Shown piece after piece: positions 33,663 to 46,603 of a stretch of 64,000 nt of DNA. The translations under genes and the position numbers were made by a program. Each line of letters starts with the position of its first letter. The first letter of the stretch is position 1. The notes under the pieces were generated by a model. That model made no database searches and had not been told where the DNA came from. It saw only the letters and a list, made by a program, of their open reading frames with translations. Source of the stretch: Sipunculus nudus (Eukaryota; Annelida; Sipuncula; Golfingiida; Sipunculidae); NCBI GenBank assembly GCA_026874595.1, contig CM049322.1, positions 60,702,886-60,766,885 of the forward strand, written 5' to 3'.

Positions 33663-34916
33663 ATGGTTCTTTTCTTTCACCTAACAGGCAAAGTGAATGA
33701 AGTAATTTGGTTCTTTTATTGGTTATCGGTAGATTCATTCAGAGCGATTGATGTTGTGTGTTGTTCACATTTACTTTCTTTTTCTCATATTTTTTTTCAT
33801 CAAATGTTGAAAGAACCTATGATATCAATAGAAATTGGGTTCTTCTCAGCACGATTTACTTGCATCCCCATTCAAATTCGTGACTAATATCGTCGTTGTC
33901 CTCTTCTGGCAGACGTTTTAGCTCAGCTGACCAAAGGTAACCCTAACCCTAACCCTTACCCTTTGTCCATCGTTCGTGTGTCTGTTTAACCGCCCCTCCG
34001 TTCACAAAGCACAAATTGTGACTTTGACCTAGAAATATTTCTTTACAGCAAGGTCGGTCCCTGGTAAATAACCTTGCTTAAAATAAAGTAGGTCACTGTG
34101 ACCTACATTTTGCGAGTCACGCGCGTTTTTGTGTGTTGTAGCTCCTAGAATATCAGACTTGTGATAGTGTTTTTAGCTGCAAATCAAATATTTTGCACTC
34201 AAACCTAAAACTAAAATAATGTGCATCAGCTGCAGCTATATCATTCATACCATGCAAAAATTAAGAAAATCAGCCCAGCCAGGTCTTAACAAGTGTTGCG
34301 GACACAATATAAAAATTAACTTTTTCATCTGATGAAGTATGAAATTTATACTCTAGATAAAATATCTCAGTGAGGTTCACATGATTAATTCTGAATTTCG
34401 GCAAGCTTATTGTTCATGGATAACACTTTCAGCTGAGGAAGACTGGCGGCATCTACATTTTCTTTGTTGTTACTCATTTCTTTATTGTATCTTTTGTACT
34501 CTTAAATACCGGCTGGCCAGGTTTTAACAAGGCTAAAATTTTAAAAACAAGACCTAGAAACATTTAATTAAAATTTCAGGTTGATCCTTGGTAAATCCCT
34601 GTGCTTACCAAACATAACTCCACATTGAGCAAGTTTTGCGTGTTTTTATTTTGTTGCTTTTTTAGAAATCTTAAATTTTAAAATTACAGACTGATCAAGT
34701 CATCTGAGGGTCATGACATGTAGGACACTTGTTGTTTTGTATGATTATATTTTATTTAGCTGTATTGTCATTAATTTTAACATTTGCCAACAGGAGTACC
34801 CCTTTTCTCCTTTAAGGTTGAGCGTCATACTATAATGAATGGTTAGAAAGCGCTACATGATGGTCCTCGGATTTTTTTTTGGATGCTAAAAAAGTGATTC
34901 TGGTGCATTTTGCGCT

Positions 34917-35030
34917 CGCTGGCCTGGCTGATTTCTGAAATCTCATTCAAACGAGGGTGAAGTTTGAATGAGATTTCAGAAATCAGCCAGGCCAGCGTTT
35001 TATTTAAACGAGGGTGAAGTTTAAATAAAA
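34917..35030. repeat. Double hairpin with identical loops (reference copy)
   Basis: First hairpin: perfect 36-nt arms at 34917-34952 and 34962-34997 around a 9-nt loop, GAGGGTGAA. Second hairpin: perfect 12-nt arms at 34998-35009 and 35019-35030 around the same 9-nt loop in the same orientation. Equivalent structures lie at 38681-38794, 42447-42560, 46207-46320, 49967-50080, 53727-53840, 56250-56363, 58774-58887 and 62536-62649. A few carry single mismatches, for example AATTTAAAC in the second arm at 42.5 kb. The unit-0 position (31214-31268) has only left arm, loop and the last 12 nt. Confidence 0.95.
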
Positions 35031-35253
35031 TTTACTAACAATGTTGCTTGGAAGGAATGGTCCTACCGTGGTTTTTCCAAGCCAGTTGCTTGTTAATTGA
35101 TTACTGGCTGGCACCGCCAGCCAGCACTCAAAAGAGAACCGCAGGTCGTAAGTACTGAATATTCTACTGTATGGAAGGAGAAAGTAAGGGTCATATGGAA
35201 TATGTTCTATAATTATTCAATAAAACATGATTTTAATGTTTATTATTCTTTAG

Positions 35254-35313
35254 TGGCCCCAACGACCACACCGGCCACAACCGTTGCTCCAACCACAACT
35301 CCAGGAACAACTG
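35254..35313 (+). CDS. Array exon 2, Thr/Pro-rich 20-residue repeat
   Basis: 60 nt, phase 1-1, same protein as array exon 1. Acceptor TTATTATTCTTTAG, donor GTAAGTT. The codons CCG and ACC at the variable sites are the array standard. Confidence 0.65.
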
Positions 35314-35795
35314 GTAAGTTATATACCTGTCCTTTCAAACTCTAGTGAAGCACTCCCTGATTCATATAAATGAAAGACGATATGGTAATCTCCGTATGAA
35401 GAAAGATTCAGCATGTAGTGTGCAATTGTTTTAATACAAAACAATCTGGTCTTAATCGATTTTTTTTTTGCTTAAAACGTTCCTATCTGTTTTATGCAGA
35501 CATTATGTTACTAAAGCAATTAATTGACAAAGGAAAAGTGAAGGACATTGATGTTATAATAATTCACGCCCTGTTTTTTGGAGATCTGTTTACTTGAAAT
35601 AGTTAAATGCTGCTTTCATTTAACAGACAGAGGTAACATAGGAATACTAGAGTTATGAATAATAGTTGTTTCAATCAAGTTAAATGTGTAATGTGCTTTT
35701 ATCTGATTGATTAACTTAACTCTGCTTGTTGACACTTAACAGAAGCAAACAAAAAAAAGGAGCTGTCAGGCTCATAGAGGGTAACCAGAGCTATT

Positions 35796-35823
35796 TTCTC
35801 GAGGAATATTCTTTCCTCGAGAA
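35796..35823. repeat. Short inverted repeat before the LINE fragment (reference copy)
   Basis: 11-nt perfect arms with a 6-nt loop, followed by GGGTATATATAA and a GAGGATCCTC-like palindrome in most units. It may be part of the element end or simply intronic. It is absent from the founder at 10.37 kb. Confidence 0.7.
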
Positions 35824-35837
35824 CAAGAGGGTATATA

Positions 35838-37426
35838 TAAAAATAAGGATCCTCAACGTGTTGCTAATTATCGGCCTATATCTGTCCTAAGTTGTGACTC
35901 TAATATTGCAGAGAAAACAATATTTTAGTATACGTAATTTTCTCCAAGAGGAGAAAAAGAATATAAATTTCAATGTGGATTTATACCAGGAGATTCTACA
36001 CTGAATGAACCAGCAGACATTTTTCATCTGTTCTGTGAGGCCCTAGATAAAAGTATGGGCTTAAAGTTGTGTTTTGTGACATATCGAAAGATTTCGAAAG
36101 AGTATGGCATAAAGGACTCAGTTAGCTAAAGCGGCTTGGTAAATATAATACTTTTCTTTTATGGCTGAAAGATTACCTACACAATAGGCAAACAACGAGT
36201 CGTGACCTGGGATGGGTGTTTTGACTGTGGTATAATAAAGGCGGGAGTGCAATAGGGAGCAGTCTTGGGACCAATTTTATTTTTGTTATATACTGAGGTC
36301 ATAGTTTTTATTGTGTCATGTAATATAAGACTTTTGTAGACGATACAACACTCGTCGTCGTTTTATCGAGTGTGTTTGTAGTGGGATTTATGTTCAATAA
36401 GGCGTTGGAGGATCAGAAGCTGGTGATGTTTAATCCTGCAAAATATAAAACTATGTACATTTCGCATAAACGCAACCATTTAAATCCAGCTTCGACCGTC
36501 TCTGGTTTTAATCTTCCTTATACAATAAACATAAATACTTATGTTTAAACTTGCGGGACGATTTATCATGGTCTGGTAACATTTCCGGAAGATGCAAGAA
36601 AGCATATGAGAGAATTGATGTATTGAAGAGATCTAAGTACCCATTTGATAGGCTAATATTAGAAATAATGAATTAATCCTTTGTATTGCCTATAAAAGAA
36701 TTTCGAAGTATCACGTGTACTAATATAAGACGGACAGATTAAAATAAATTGGACAATAACCAGTTAAATGCAGCCAGAGTTGTTACCGGGACAATTAAGG
36801 GAACCAGGAATCGGAAAAGTTATGATGACCTTTGATGGGAGATCTTGCAGGATCATAGAGAAAAATCTCAATTGACAAAGTTACATAAAATGGTTTATGG
36901 GTTTGCTCCAAACTACTTGGCACAGTTTGTCCTCAGACCCATTCCCAAACGTGTGCAGTTTCTCCTACGAACGAGTTATGATTCAGACTATTTCAGATGT
37001 ATAAAATGTTTGTTCTCGGAATTGTTTATTCCATATACATGTCGTGTCTGGATTTTCTCAAAAGTTTATTTAATATGCACAATGGTCGCAGAAGGGAAAA
37101 GAAATTTAGGAATATTACATGGAAAATTAAGAATAAAATGCTTTGCTCTTAACTTGTACTCTATTTGCATGAAGATCATAGGTAATCCATTGGGTGCTTA
37201 TTGTTTAACTAATGAAACAATCGAAAGTAGTTTCAAAACAAAACTAATCTAATTTCTAACGTTACTGGGGTTAAAACGGTCTATTCTGAGTCATGCGGAT
37301 GTTTTATTTGGTACGAAATTAGGAAGTCAGCCCGAAAGAGCAAAAGAGGAAGACTGGCATGATAACAGTTTTCTTCGGTCAGTATCTCATCGGGGTTTAT
37401 GTTTCCATTTTGGACTTGAAATGTAG
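35838..37426 (+). pseudogene. LINE ORF2 fragment, unit 2
   Basis: NYRPIS at 35866-35883 is intact. WLKDYLHNRQ-like near 36155, LGPILFLLY-like near 36266-36290, FVDD at 36333-36344. A TAA breaks the EIMN-SFVLPI stretch near 36672. The C-terminal domain is open at 36845-37252. It carries the Met variant (CACAATGGTCGC) shared by units 2-5. Confidence 0.85.
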
Positions 37427-37674
37427 ATGGTTCTTTTCTTTCACCTAACAGGCAAAGTGAATGAAGTAATTGGGTTCTTTTATTGGTTATCGGTAGATTC
37501 ATTCAGAGCGATTGATGTTGTGTGTTGTTCACATTTACTTTCTTTTTCTCATATTTTTTTTCATCAAATGTTGAAAGAACCTATGATATCAATAGAAATT
37601 GGGTTCTTCTCAGCACGATTTACTTGCATCCCCATTCAAATTCGTGACTAATATCGTCGTTGTCCTCTTCTGGC

Positions 37675-38505
37675 AGACGTTTTAGCTCAGCTGACCAAAG
37701 GTAACCCTAACCCTAACCCTTACCCTTTGTCCTTCGTTCGTGTGTCTGTTTAACCGCCCCTCCGTTCACAAAGCACAAATTGTGACTTTGACCTAGAAAT
37801 ATTTCTTTACAGCAAGGTCGGTCCCTGGTAAATAACCTTGCTTAAAATAAAGTAGGTCACTGTGACCTACATTTTGCGAGTCACGCGCGTTTTTGTGTGT
37901 TGTAGCTCCTAGAATATCAGACTTGTGATAGTGTTTTTAGCTGCAAATCAAATATTTTGCACTCAAACCTAAAACTAAAATAATGTGCATCAACTGCAGC
38001 TATATCATTCATACCATGCAAAAATTAAGAAAATCAGCCCAGCCAGGTCTTAACAAGTGTTGCGGACACAATATAAAAATTAACTTTTTCATCTGATGAA
38101 GTATGAAATTTATACTCTAGATAAAATATCTCAGTGAGGTTCACATGATTAATTCTGAATTTCGGCAAGCTTATTGTTCATGGATAACACTTTCAGCTGA
38201 GGAAGACTGGCGGCATCTACATTTTCTTTGTTGTTACTCATTTCTTTATTGTATCTTTTGTACTCTTAAATACCGGCTGGCCAGGTTTTAACAAGGCTAA
38301 AATTTTAAAAACAAGACCTAGAAACATTTAATTAAAATTTCAGGTTGATCCTTGGTAAATCCCTGTGCTTACCAAACATAACTCCACATTGAGCAAGTTT
38401 TGCGTGTTTTTATTTTGTTGCTTTTTTAGAAATCTTAAATTTTAAAATTACAGACTGATCAAGTCATCTGAGGGTCATGACATGTAGGACACTTGTTGTT
38501 TTGTA
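37675..38505. repeat. 0.83-kb insert in each unit (reference copy)
   Basis: Defined by comparison with the empty site at about 9390. It starts with AGACGTTTTAGCTCAGCTGA, then GGTAACCCTAACCCTAACCC, CTTTGTCC-TCGTTCG, a TTTGACCTAGAAATA stretch, the AGGTCACTGTGACCT palindrome (near 37853), a GAGTCACGCGCG stretch and AT-rich sequence. It resembles from memory a dispersed non-autonomous repeat of bivalves. No coding capacity and no clear terminal repeats or target-site duplication. Equivalent positions are about 30340 (shorter), 33912, 41440, 45200, 48960, 52727, 55240, 57770 and 61530. Confidence 0.6.
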
Positions 38506-39017
38506 TGATTATATTTTATTTAGCTGTATTGTCATTAATTTTAACATTTGCCAACAGGAGTACCCCTTTTCTCCTTTAAGGTTGAGCGTCATACTATAAT
38601 GAATGGTTAGAAAGCGCTACATGATGGTCCTCGGATTTTTTTTTGGATGCTAAAAAAGTGATTCTGGTGCATTTTGCGCTCGCTGGCCTGGCTGATTTCT
38701 GAAATCTCATTCAAACGAGGGTGAAGTTTGAATGAGATTTCAGAAATCAGCCAGGCCAGCGTTTTATTTAAACGAGGGCGTAGTTTAAATAAAATTTACT
38801 AACAATGTTGCTTGGAAGGAATGGTCCTACCGTGGTTTTTCCAAGCCAGTTGCTTGTTAATTGATTACTGGCTGGCACCGCCAGCCAGCACTCAAAAGAG
38901 AACCGCAGGTCGTATGTACTGAATATTCTACTGTATGGAAGGAGAAAGTAAGGGTCATATGGAATATGTTCTATAATTATTCAATAAAACATGATTTTAA
39001 TGTTTATTATTCTTTAG

Positions 39018-39077
39018 TGGCCCCAACGACCACACCGGCCACAACCGTTGCTCCAACCACAACTCCAGGAACAACTG
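39018..39077 (+). CDS. Array exon 3, Thr/Pro-rich 20-residue repeat
   Basis: 60 nt, phase 1-1. Nucleotide sequence and splice sites identical to array exon 2. Confidence 0.65.
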
Positions 39078-42000
39078 GTAAGTTATATACCTGTCCTTTC
39101 AAACTCTAGTGAAGCACTCCCTGATTCATATAAATGAAAGACGATATGGTAATCTCCGTATGAAGAAAGATTCAGCATGTAGTGTGCAATTGTTTTAATA
39201 CAAAACAATCTGGTCTTAATCGATTTTTTTTTGCTTAAAACGTTCCTATCTGTTTTATGCAGACATTATGTTACTAAAGCAATTAATTGACAAAGGAAAA
39301 GTGAAGGACATTGATGTTATAATAATTCACGCCCTGTTTTTTGGAGATCTGTTTACTTGAAATAGTTAAATGCTGCTTTCATTTAACAGACAGAGGTAAC
39401 ATAGGAATACTAGAGTTATGAATAATAGTTGTTTCAATCAAGTTAAATGTGTAATGTGCTTTTATCTGATTGATTAACTTAACTCTGCTTGTTGACACTT
39501 AACAGAAGCAAACAAAAAAAAAGGAGCTGTCAGGCTCATAGAGGGTAACCAGAGCTATTTTCTCGAGGAATATTCTTTCCTCGAGAACAAGAGGGTATAT
39601 ATAAAAATAAGGATCCTCAACGTGTTGCTAATTATCGGCCTATATCTGTCCTAAGTTGTGACTCTAATATTGCAGAGAAAACAATATTTTAGTATACGTA
39701 ATTTTCTCCAAGAGGAGAAAAAGAATATAAATTTCAATGTGGATTTATACCAGGAGATTCTACACTGAATGAACCAGCAGACATTTTTCATCTGTTCTGT
39801 GAGGCCCTAGATAAAAGTATGGGCTTAAAGTTGTGTTTTGTGACATATCGAAAGATTTCGAAAGAGTATGGCATAAAGGACTCAGTTAGCTAAAGCGGCT
39901 TGGTAAATATAATACTTTTCTTTTATGGCTGAAAGATTACCTACACAATAGGCAAACAACGAGTCGTGACCTGGGATGGGTGTTTTGACTATGGTATAAT
40001 AAAGGCGGGAGTGCAATAGGGAGCAGTCTTGGGACCAATTTTATTTTTGTTATATACTGAGGTCATAGTTTTTATTGTGTCATGTAATATAAGACTTTTG
40101 TAGACGATACAAGACTCGTCGTCGTTTTATCGAGTGTGTTTGTAGTGGGATTTATGTTCAATAAGGCGTTGGAGGATCAGAAGCTGGTGATGTTTAATCC
40201 TGCAAAATATAAAACTATGTACATTTCGCATAAACGCAACCATTTAAATCCAGCTTCGACCGTCTCTGGTTTTAATCTTCCTTATACAATAAACATAAAT
40301 ACTTATGTTTAAACTTGCGGGACGATTCATCATGGTCTGGTAACATTTCCGGAAGATGCAAGAAAGCATATGAGAGAATTGATGTATTGAAGAGATCTAA
40401 GTACCCATTTGATAGGCTAATATTAGAAATAATGAATTCATCCTTTGTATTGCCTATAAAAGAATTTCGAAGTATCACGTGTACTAATATAAGACGGACA
40501 GATTAAAATAAATTGGACAATAACCAGTTAAATGCAGCCAGAGTTGTTACCGGGACAATTAAGGGAACCAGGAATCGGAAAAGTTATGATGACCTTTGAT
40601 GGGAGATCTTGCAGGATCATAGAGAAAAATCTCAATTGACAAAGTTACATAAAATGGTTTATGGGTTTGCTCCAAACTACTTGGCACAGTTTGTCCTCAG
40701 ACCCATTCCCAAACGTGTGCAGTTTCTCCTACGAACGAGTTATGATTCAGACTATTTCAGATGTATAAAATGTTTGTTCTCGGAATTGTTTATTCCATAT
40801 ACATGTCGTGTCTGGATTTTCTCAAAAGTTTATTTAATATGCACAATGGTCGCAGAAGGGAAAAGAAATTTAGGAATATTACATGGAAAATTAAGAATAA
40901 AATGCTTTGCTCTTAACTTGTACTCTATTTGCATGAAGATCATAGGTAATCCATTGGGTGCTTATTGTTTAACTAATGAAACAATCGAAAGTAGTTTCAA
41001 AACAAAACTAATCTAATTTCTAACGTTACTGGGGTTAAAACGGTCTATTCTGAGTCATGCGGATGTTTTATTTGGTACGAAATTAGGAAGTCAGCCCGAA
41101 AGAGCAAAAGAGGAAGACTGGCATGATAACAGTTTTCTTCGGTCAGTATCTCATCGGGGTTTATGTTTCCATTTTGGACTTGAAATGTAGATGGTTCTTT
41201 TCTTTCACCTAACAGGCAAAGTGAATGAAGTAATTGGGTTCTTTTATTGGTTATCGGTAGATTCATTCAGAGCGATTGATGTTGTGTGTTGTTCACATTT
41301 ACTTTCTTTTTCTCATATTTTTTTTCATCAAATGTTGAAAGAACCTATGATATCAATAGAAATTGGGTTCTTCTCAGCACGATTTACTTGCATCCCCATT
41401 CAAATTCGTGACTAATATCGTCGTTGTCCTCTGCTGGCAGACGTTTTAGCTCAGCTGACCAAAGGTAACCCTAACCCTAACCCTTACCCTTTGTCCATCG
41501 TTCGTGTGTCTGTTTAACCGCCCCTCCGTTCACAAAGCACAAATTGTGACTTTGACCTAGAAATATTTCTTTACAGCAAGGTCGGTCCCTGGTAAATAAC
41601 CTTGCTTAAAATAAAGTAGGTCACTGTGACCTACATTTTGCGAGTCACGCGCGTTTTTGTGTGTTGTAGCTCCTAGAATATCAGACTTGTGATAGTGTTT
41701 TTAGCTGCAAATCAAATATTTTGCACTCAAACCTAAAACTAAAATAATGTGCATCAACTGCAGCTATATCATTCATACCATGCAAAAATTAAGAAAATCA
41801 GCCCAGCCAGGTCTTAACAAGTGTTGCTGACACAATATAAAAATTAACTTTTTCATCTGATGAAGTATGAAATTTATACTCTAGATAAAATATCTCAGTG
41901 AGGTTCACATGATTAATTCTGAATTTCGGCAAGCTTATTGTTCATGGATAACACTTTCAGCTGAGGAAGACTGGCGGCATCTACATTTTCTTTGTTGTTA

Positions 42001-42783
42001 CTCATTTCTTTATTGTATCTTTTGTACTCTTAAATACCGGCTGGCCAGGTTTTAACAAGGCTAAAATTTTAAAAACAAGACCTAGAAACATTTAATTAAA
42101 ATTTCAGGTTGATCCTTGGTAAATCCCTGTGCTTACCAAACATAACTCCACATTGAGCAAGTTTTGCGTGTTTTTATTTTGTTGCTTTTTTTAGAAATCT
42201 TAAATTTTAAAATTACAGACTGTTCAAGTCATCTGAGGGTCATGACATGTAGGACACTTGTTGTTTTGTATGATTATATTTTATTTAGCTGTATTGTCAT
42301 TAATTTTAACATTTGCCAACAGGAGTACCCCTTTTCTCCTTTAAGGTTTAGCGTCATACTATAATGAATGGTTAGAAAGCGCTACATGATGGTCCTCGGA
42401 TTTTTTTTTTGGATGCTAAAAAAGTGATTCTGGTGCATTTTGCGCTCGCTGGCCTGGCTGATTTCTGAAATCTCATTCAAACGAGGGTGAAGTTTGAATG
42501 AGATTTCAGAAATCAGCCAGGCCAGCGTTTAATTTAAACGAGGGTGAAGTTTAAATAAAATTTACTAACAATGTTGCTTGGAAGGAATGGTCCTACCGTG
42601 GTTTTTCCAAGCCAGTTGCTTGTTAATTGATTACTGGCTGGCACCGCCAGCCAGCACTCAAAAGAGAACCGCAGGTCGTAAGTACTGAATATTCTACTGT
42701 ATGGAAGGAGAAAGTAAGGGTCATATGGAATATGTTCTATAATTATTCAATAAAACATGATTTTAATGTTTATTATTCTTTAG
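39078..42783 (+). repeat. Unit 3 intron
   Basis: Standard order; period to the next exon 3766 bp. Hairpin arms of the second hairpin have one mismatch (42.53 kb). From here to unit 6 the EIMN-SSFVLPI stop is absent (GAATTCATCC in place of GAATTAATCC). Confidence 0.85.
39602..41190 (+). pseudogene. LINE ORF2 fragment, unit 3
   Basis: As unit 2, but the segment 40315-40506 is open (MRDDSSWSGNISGRCKKAYE stretch) because two substitutions remove stops. C-terminal domain open at 40609-41016. Still broken elsewhere. Confidence 0.85.
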
Positions 42784-42843
42784 TGGCCCCGACGACCACA
42801 CCGGCCACAACCGTTGCTCCAACCACAACTCCAGGAACAACTG
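42784..42843 (+). CDS. Array exon 4, Thr/Pro-rich 20-residue repeat
   Basis: 60 nt, phase 1-1. One silent change (CCG ACG in place of CCA ACG) shared with array exons 5 and 6, which marks these three as one recent lineage. Confidence 0.65.
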
Positions 42844-45800
42844 GTAAGTTATATACCTGTCCTATCAAACTCTAGTGAAGCACTCCCTGATTCATATAAA
42901 TGAAAGACGATATGGTAATCTCCGTATGAAGAAAGATTCAGCATGTAGTGTGCAATTGTTTTAATACAAAACAATCTGGTCTTAATCGATTTTTTTTTTG
43001 CTTAAAACGTTCCTATCTGATTTATGCAGACATTATGTTACTAAAGCAATTAATTAACAAAGGAAAAGTGAAGGACATTGATGTTATAATAATTCACGCC
43101 CTGTTTTTTGGAGATCTGTTTACTTGAAATAGTTAAATGCTGCTTTCATTTAACAGACAGAGGTAACATAGGAATACTTGAGTTATGAATAATAGTTGTT
43201 TCAATCAAGTTTAATGTGTAATGTGCTTTTTTCTGATTGATTAACTTAACTCTGCTTGTTGACACTTAACAGAAGCAAACAAAAAAAAAGGAGCAGTCAG
43301 GCTCATAGAGGGTAACCAGAGCTATTTTCTCGAGGAATATTCTTTCCTCGAGAACAAGAGGGTATATATAAAAATGAGGATCCTCAACGTGTTGCGAATT
43401 ATCGGCCTATATCTGTCCTAAGTTGTGACTCTAATATTGCAGAGAAAACAATATTTTAGTATACGTAATTTTCTCCAAGAGGAGAAAAAGAATATAAATT
43501 TCAATGTGGATTTATACCAGGAGATTCTACACTGAATGAACCAGCAGACATCTGTTCTGTGAGGCCCTAGATAAAAGTATGGGCTTAAAGTTGTGTTTTG
43601 TGACATATCGAAAGATTTCGAAAGAGTATGGCATAAAGGACTCAGTTAGCTAAAGCGGCTTGGTAAATATAATACTTTTCTTTTATGGCTGAAAGATTAC
43701 CTACACAATAGGCAAACAACGAGTCGTGACCTGGGATGGGTGTTTTGACTGTGGTATAATAAAGGCGGGAGTGCAATAGGGAGCAGTCTTGGGACCAATT
43801 TTATTTTTGTTATATACTGAGGTCATAGTTTTTATTGTGTCATGTAATATAAGACTTTTGTAGACGATACAACACTCGTCGTCGTTTTATCGAGTGTGTT
43901 TGTAGTGGGATTTATGTTCAATAAGGCGTTGGAGGATCAGAAGCTGGTGATGTTTAATCCTGCAAAATATAAAACTATGTACATTTCGCATAAACGCAAC
44001 CATTTAAATCCAGCTTCGACCGTCTCTGGTTTTAATCTTCCTTATACAATAAACATAAATACTTATGTTTAAACTTGCGGGACGATTCATCATGGTCTGG
44101 TAACATTTCCGGAAGATGCAAGAAAGCATATGAGAGAATTGATGTATTGAAGAGATCTAAGTACCCATTTGATAGGCTAATATTAGAAATAATGAATTCA
44201 TCCTTTGTATTGCCTATAAAAGAATTTCGAAGTATCACGTGTACTAATATAAGACGGACAGATTAAAATAAATTGGACAATAACCAGTTAAATGCAGCCA
44301 GAGTTGTTACCGGGACAATTAAGGGAACCAGGAATCGGAAAAGTTATGATGACCTTTGATGGGAGATCTTGCAGGATCATAGAGAAAAATCTCAATTGAC
44401 AAAGTTACATAAAATGGTTTATGGGTTTGCTCCAAACTACTTGGCACAGTTTGTCCTCAGACCCATTCCCAAACGTGTGCAGTTTCTCCTACGAACGAGT
44501 TATGATTCAGACTATTTCAGATGTATAAAATGTTTGTTCTCGGAATTGTTTATTCCATATACATGTCGTGTCTGGATTTTCTCAAAAGTTTATTTAATAT
44601 GCACAATGGTCGCAGAAGGGAAAAGAAATTTAGGAATATTACATGGAAAATTAAGAATAAAATGCTTTGCTCTTAACTTGTACTCTATTTGCATGAAGAT
44701 CATAGGTAATCCATTGGGTGCTTATTGTTTAACTAATGAAACAATCGAAAGTAGTTTCAAAACAAAACTAATCTAATTTCTAACGTTACTGGGGTTAAAA
44801 CGGTCTATTCTGAGTCATGCGGATGTTTTATTTGGTACGAAATTAGGAAGTCAGCCCGAAAGAGCAAAAGAGGAAGACTGGCATGATAACAGTTTTCTTC
44901 GGTCAGTATCTCATCGGGGTTTATGTTTCCATTTTGGACTTGAAATGTAGATGGTTCTTTTCTTTCACCTAACAGGCAAAGTGAATGAAGTAATTGGGTT
45001 CTTTTATTGGTTATCGGTAGATTCATTCAGAGCGATTGATGTTGTGTGTTGTTCACATTTACTTTCTTTTTCTCATATTTTTTTTCATCAAATGTTGAAA
45101 GAACCTATGATATCAATAGAAATTGGGTTCTTCTCAGCACGATTTACTTGCATCCCCATTCAAATTCGTGACTAATATCGTCGTTGTCCTCTGCTGGCAG
45201 ACGTTTTAGCTCAGCTGACCAAAGGTAACCCTAACCCTAACCCTTACCCTTTGTCCATCGTTCGTGTGTCTGTTTAACCGCCCCTCCGTTCACAAAGCAC
45301 AAATTGTGACTTTGACCTAGAAATATTTCTTTACAGCAAGGTCGGTCCCTGGTAAATAACCTTGCTTAAAATAAAGTAGGTCACTGTGACCTACATTTTG
45401 CGAGTCACGCGCGTTTTTGTGTGTTGTAGCTCCTAGAATATCAGACTTGTGATAGTGTTTTTAGCTGCAAATCAAATATTTTGCACTCAAACCTAAAACT
45501 AAAATAATGTGCATCAACTGCAGCTATATCATTCATACCATGCAAAAATTAAGAAAATCAGCCCAGCCAGGTCTTAACAAGTGTTGCTGACACAATATAA
45601 AAATTAACTTTTTCATCTGATGAAGTATGAAATTTATACTCTAGATAAAATATCTCAGTGAGGTTCACATGATTAATTCTGAATTTCGGCAAGCTTATTG
45701 TTCATGGATAACACTTTCAGCTGAGGAAGACTGGCGGCATCTACATTTTCTTTGTTGTTACTCATTTCTTTATTGTATCTTTTGTACTCTTAAATACCGG

Positions 45801-46543
45801 CTGGCCAGGTTTTAACAAGGCTAAAATTTTAAAAACAAGACCTAGAAACATTTAATTAAAATTTCAGGTTGATCCTTGGTAAATCCCTGTGCTTACCAAA
45901 CATAACTCCACATTGAGCAAGTTTTGCGTGTTTTTATTTTGTTGCTTTTTTTAGAAATCTTAAATTTTAAAATTACAGACTGTTCAAGTCATCTGAGGGT
46001 CATGACATGTAGGACACTTGTTGTTTTGTATGATTATATTTTATTTAGCTGTATTGTCATTAATTTTAACATTTGCCAACAGGAGTACCCCTTTTCTCCT
46101 TTAAGGTTTAGCGTCATACTATAATGAATGGTTAGAAAGCGCTACATGATGGTCCTCGGATTTTTTTTTTGGATGCTAAAAAAGTGATTCTGGTGCATTT
46201 TGCGCTCGCTGGCCTGGCTGATTTCTGAAATCTCATTCAAACGAGGGTGAAGTTTGAATGAGATTTCAGAAATCAGCCAGGCCAGCGTTTAATTTAAACG
46301 AGGGTGAAGTTTAAATAAAATTTACTAACAATGTTGCTTGGAAGGAATGGTCCTACCGTGGTTTTTCCAAGCCAGTTGCTTGTTAATTGATTACTGGCTG
46401 GCACCGCCAGCCAGCACTCAAAAGAGAACCGCAGGTCGTAAGTACTGAATATTCTACTGTATGGAAGGAGAAAGTAAGGGTCATATGGAATATGTTCTAT
46501 AATTATTCAATAAAACATGATTTTAATGTTTATTATTCTTTAG
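42844..46543 (+). repeat. Unit 4 intron
   Basis: Period exactly 3760. Carries the 7-nt deletion near 43548 (CAGACATCTG in place of CAGACATTTTTCATCTG). Almost identical to unit 5. Confidence 0.85.
43372..44950 (+). pseudogene. LINE ORF2 fragment, unit 4
   Basis: As unit 3 with the 7-nt deletion. Open segments 44075-44266 and 44369-44776 (C-terminal domain, Met variant). Confidence 0.85.
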
Positions 46544-46603
46544 TGGCCCCGACGACCACACCGGCCACAACCGTTGCTCCAACCACAACTCCAGGAACAA
46601 CTG
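46544..46603 (+). CDS. Array exon 5, Thr/Pro-rich 20-residue repeat
   Basis: 60 nt, phase 1-1. Identical to array exon 4, including the CCG ACG silent variant. Confidence 0.65.

Larger units (their letters stand above)
31554..35253 (+). repeat. Unit 1 intron
   Basis: First unit with the double hairpin (34917-35030). Order: intron segment (31554-32060), LINE fragment (32070-33662), insert (about 33912-34740, with CCCTAA repeats near 33940), hairpins, acceptor at 35240-35253. It has the long form of the GACATTTTTCATCTG stretch near 32250. Confidence 0.85.
35314..39017 (+). repeat. Unit 2 intron
   Basis: Standard order. A short inverted repeat (11-nt arms TTCTCGAGGAA at 35796-35806 and 35813-35823, loop TATTCT) precedes the LINE fragment; it recurs in every unit. 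The insert lies at about 37675-38505. Perfect hairpins at 38681-38770; the second loop has a GGGCGTAG variant. Confidence 0.85.
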
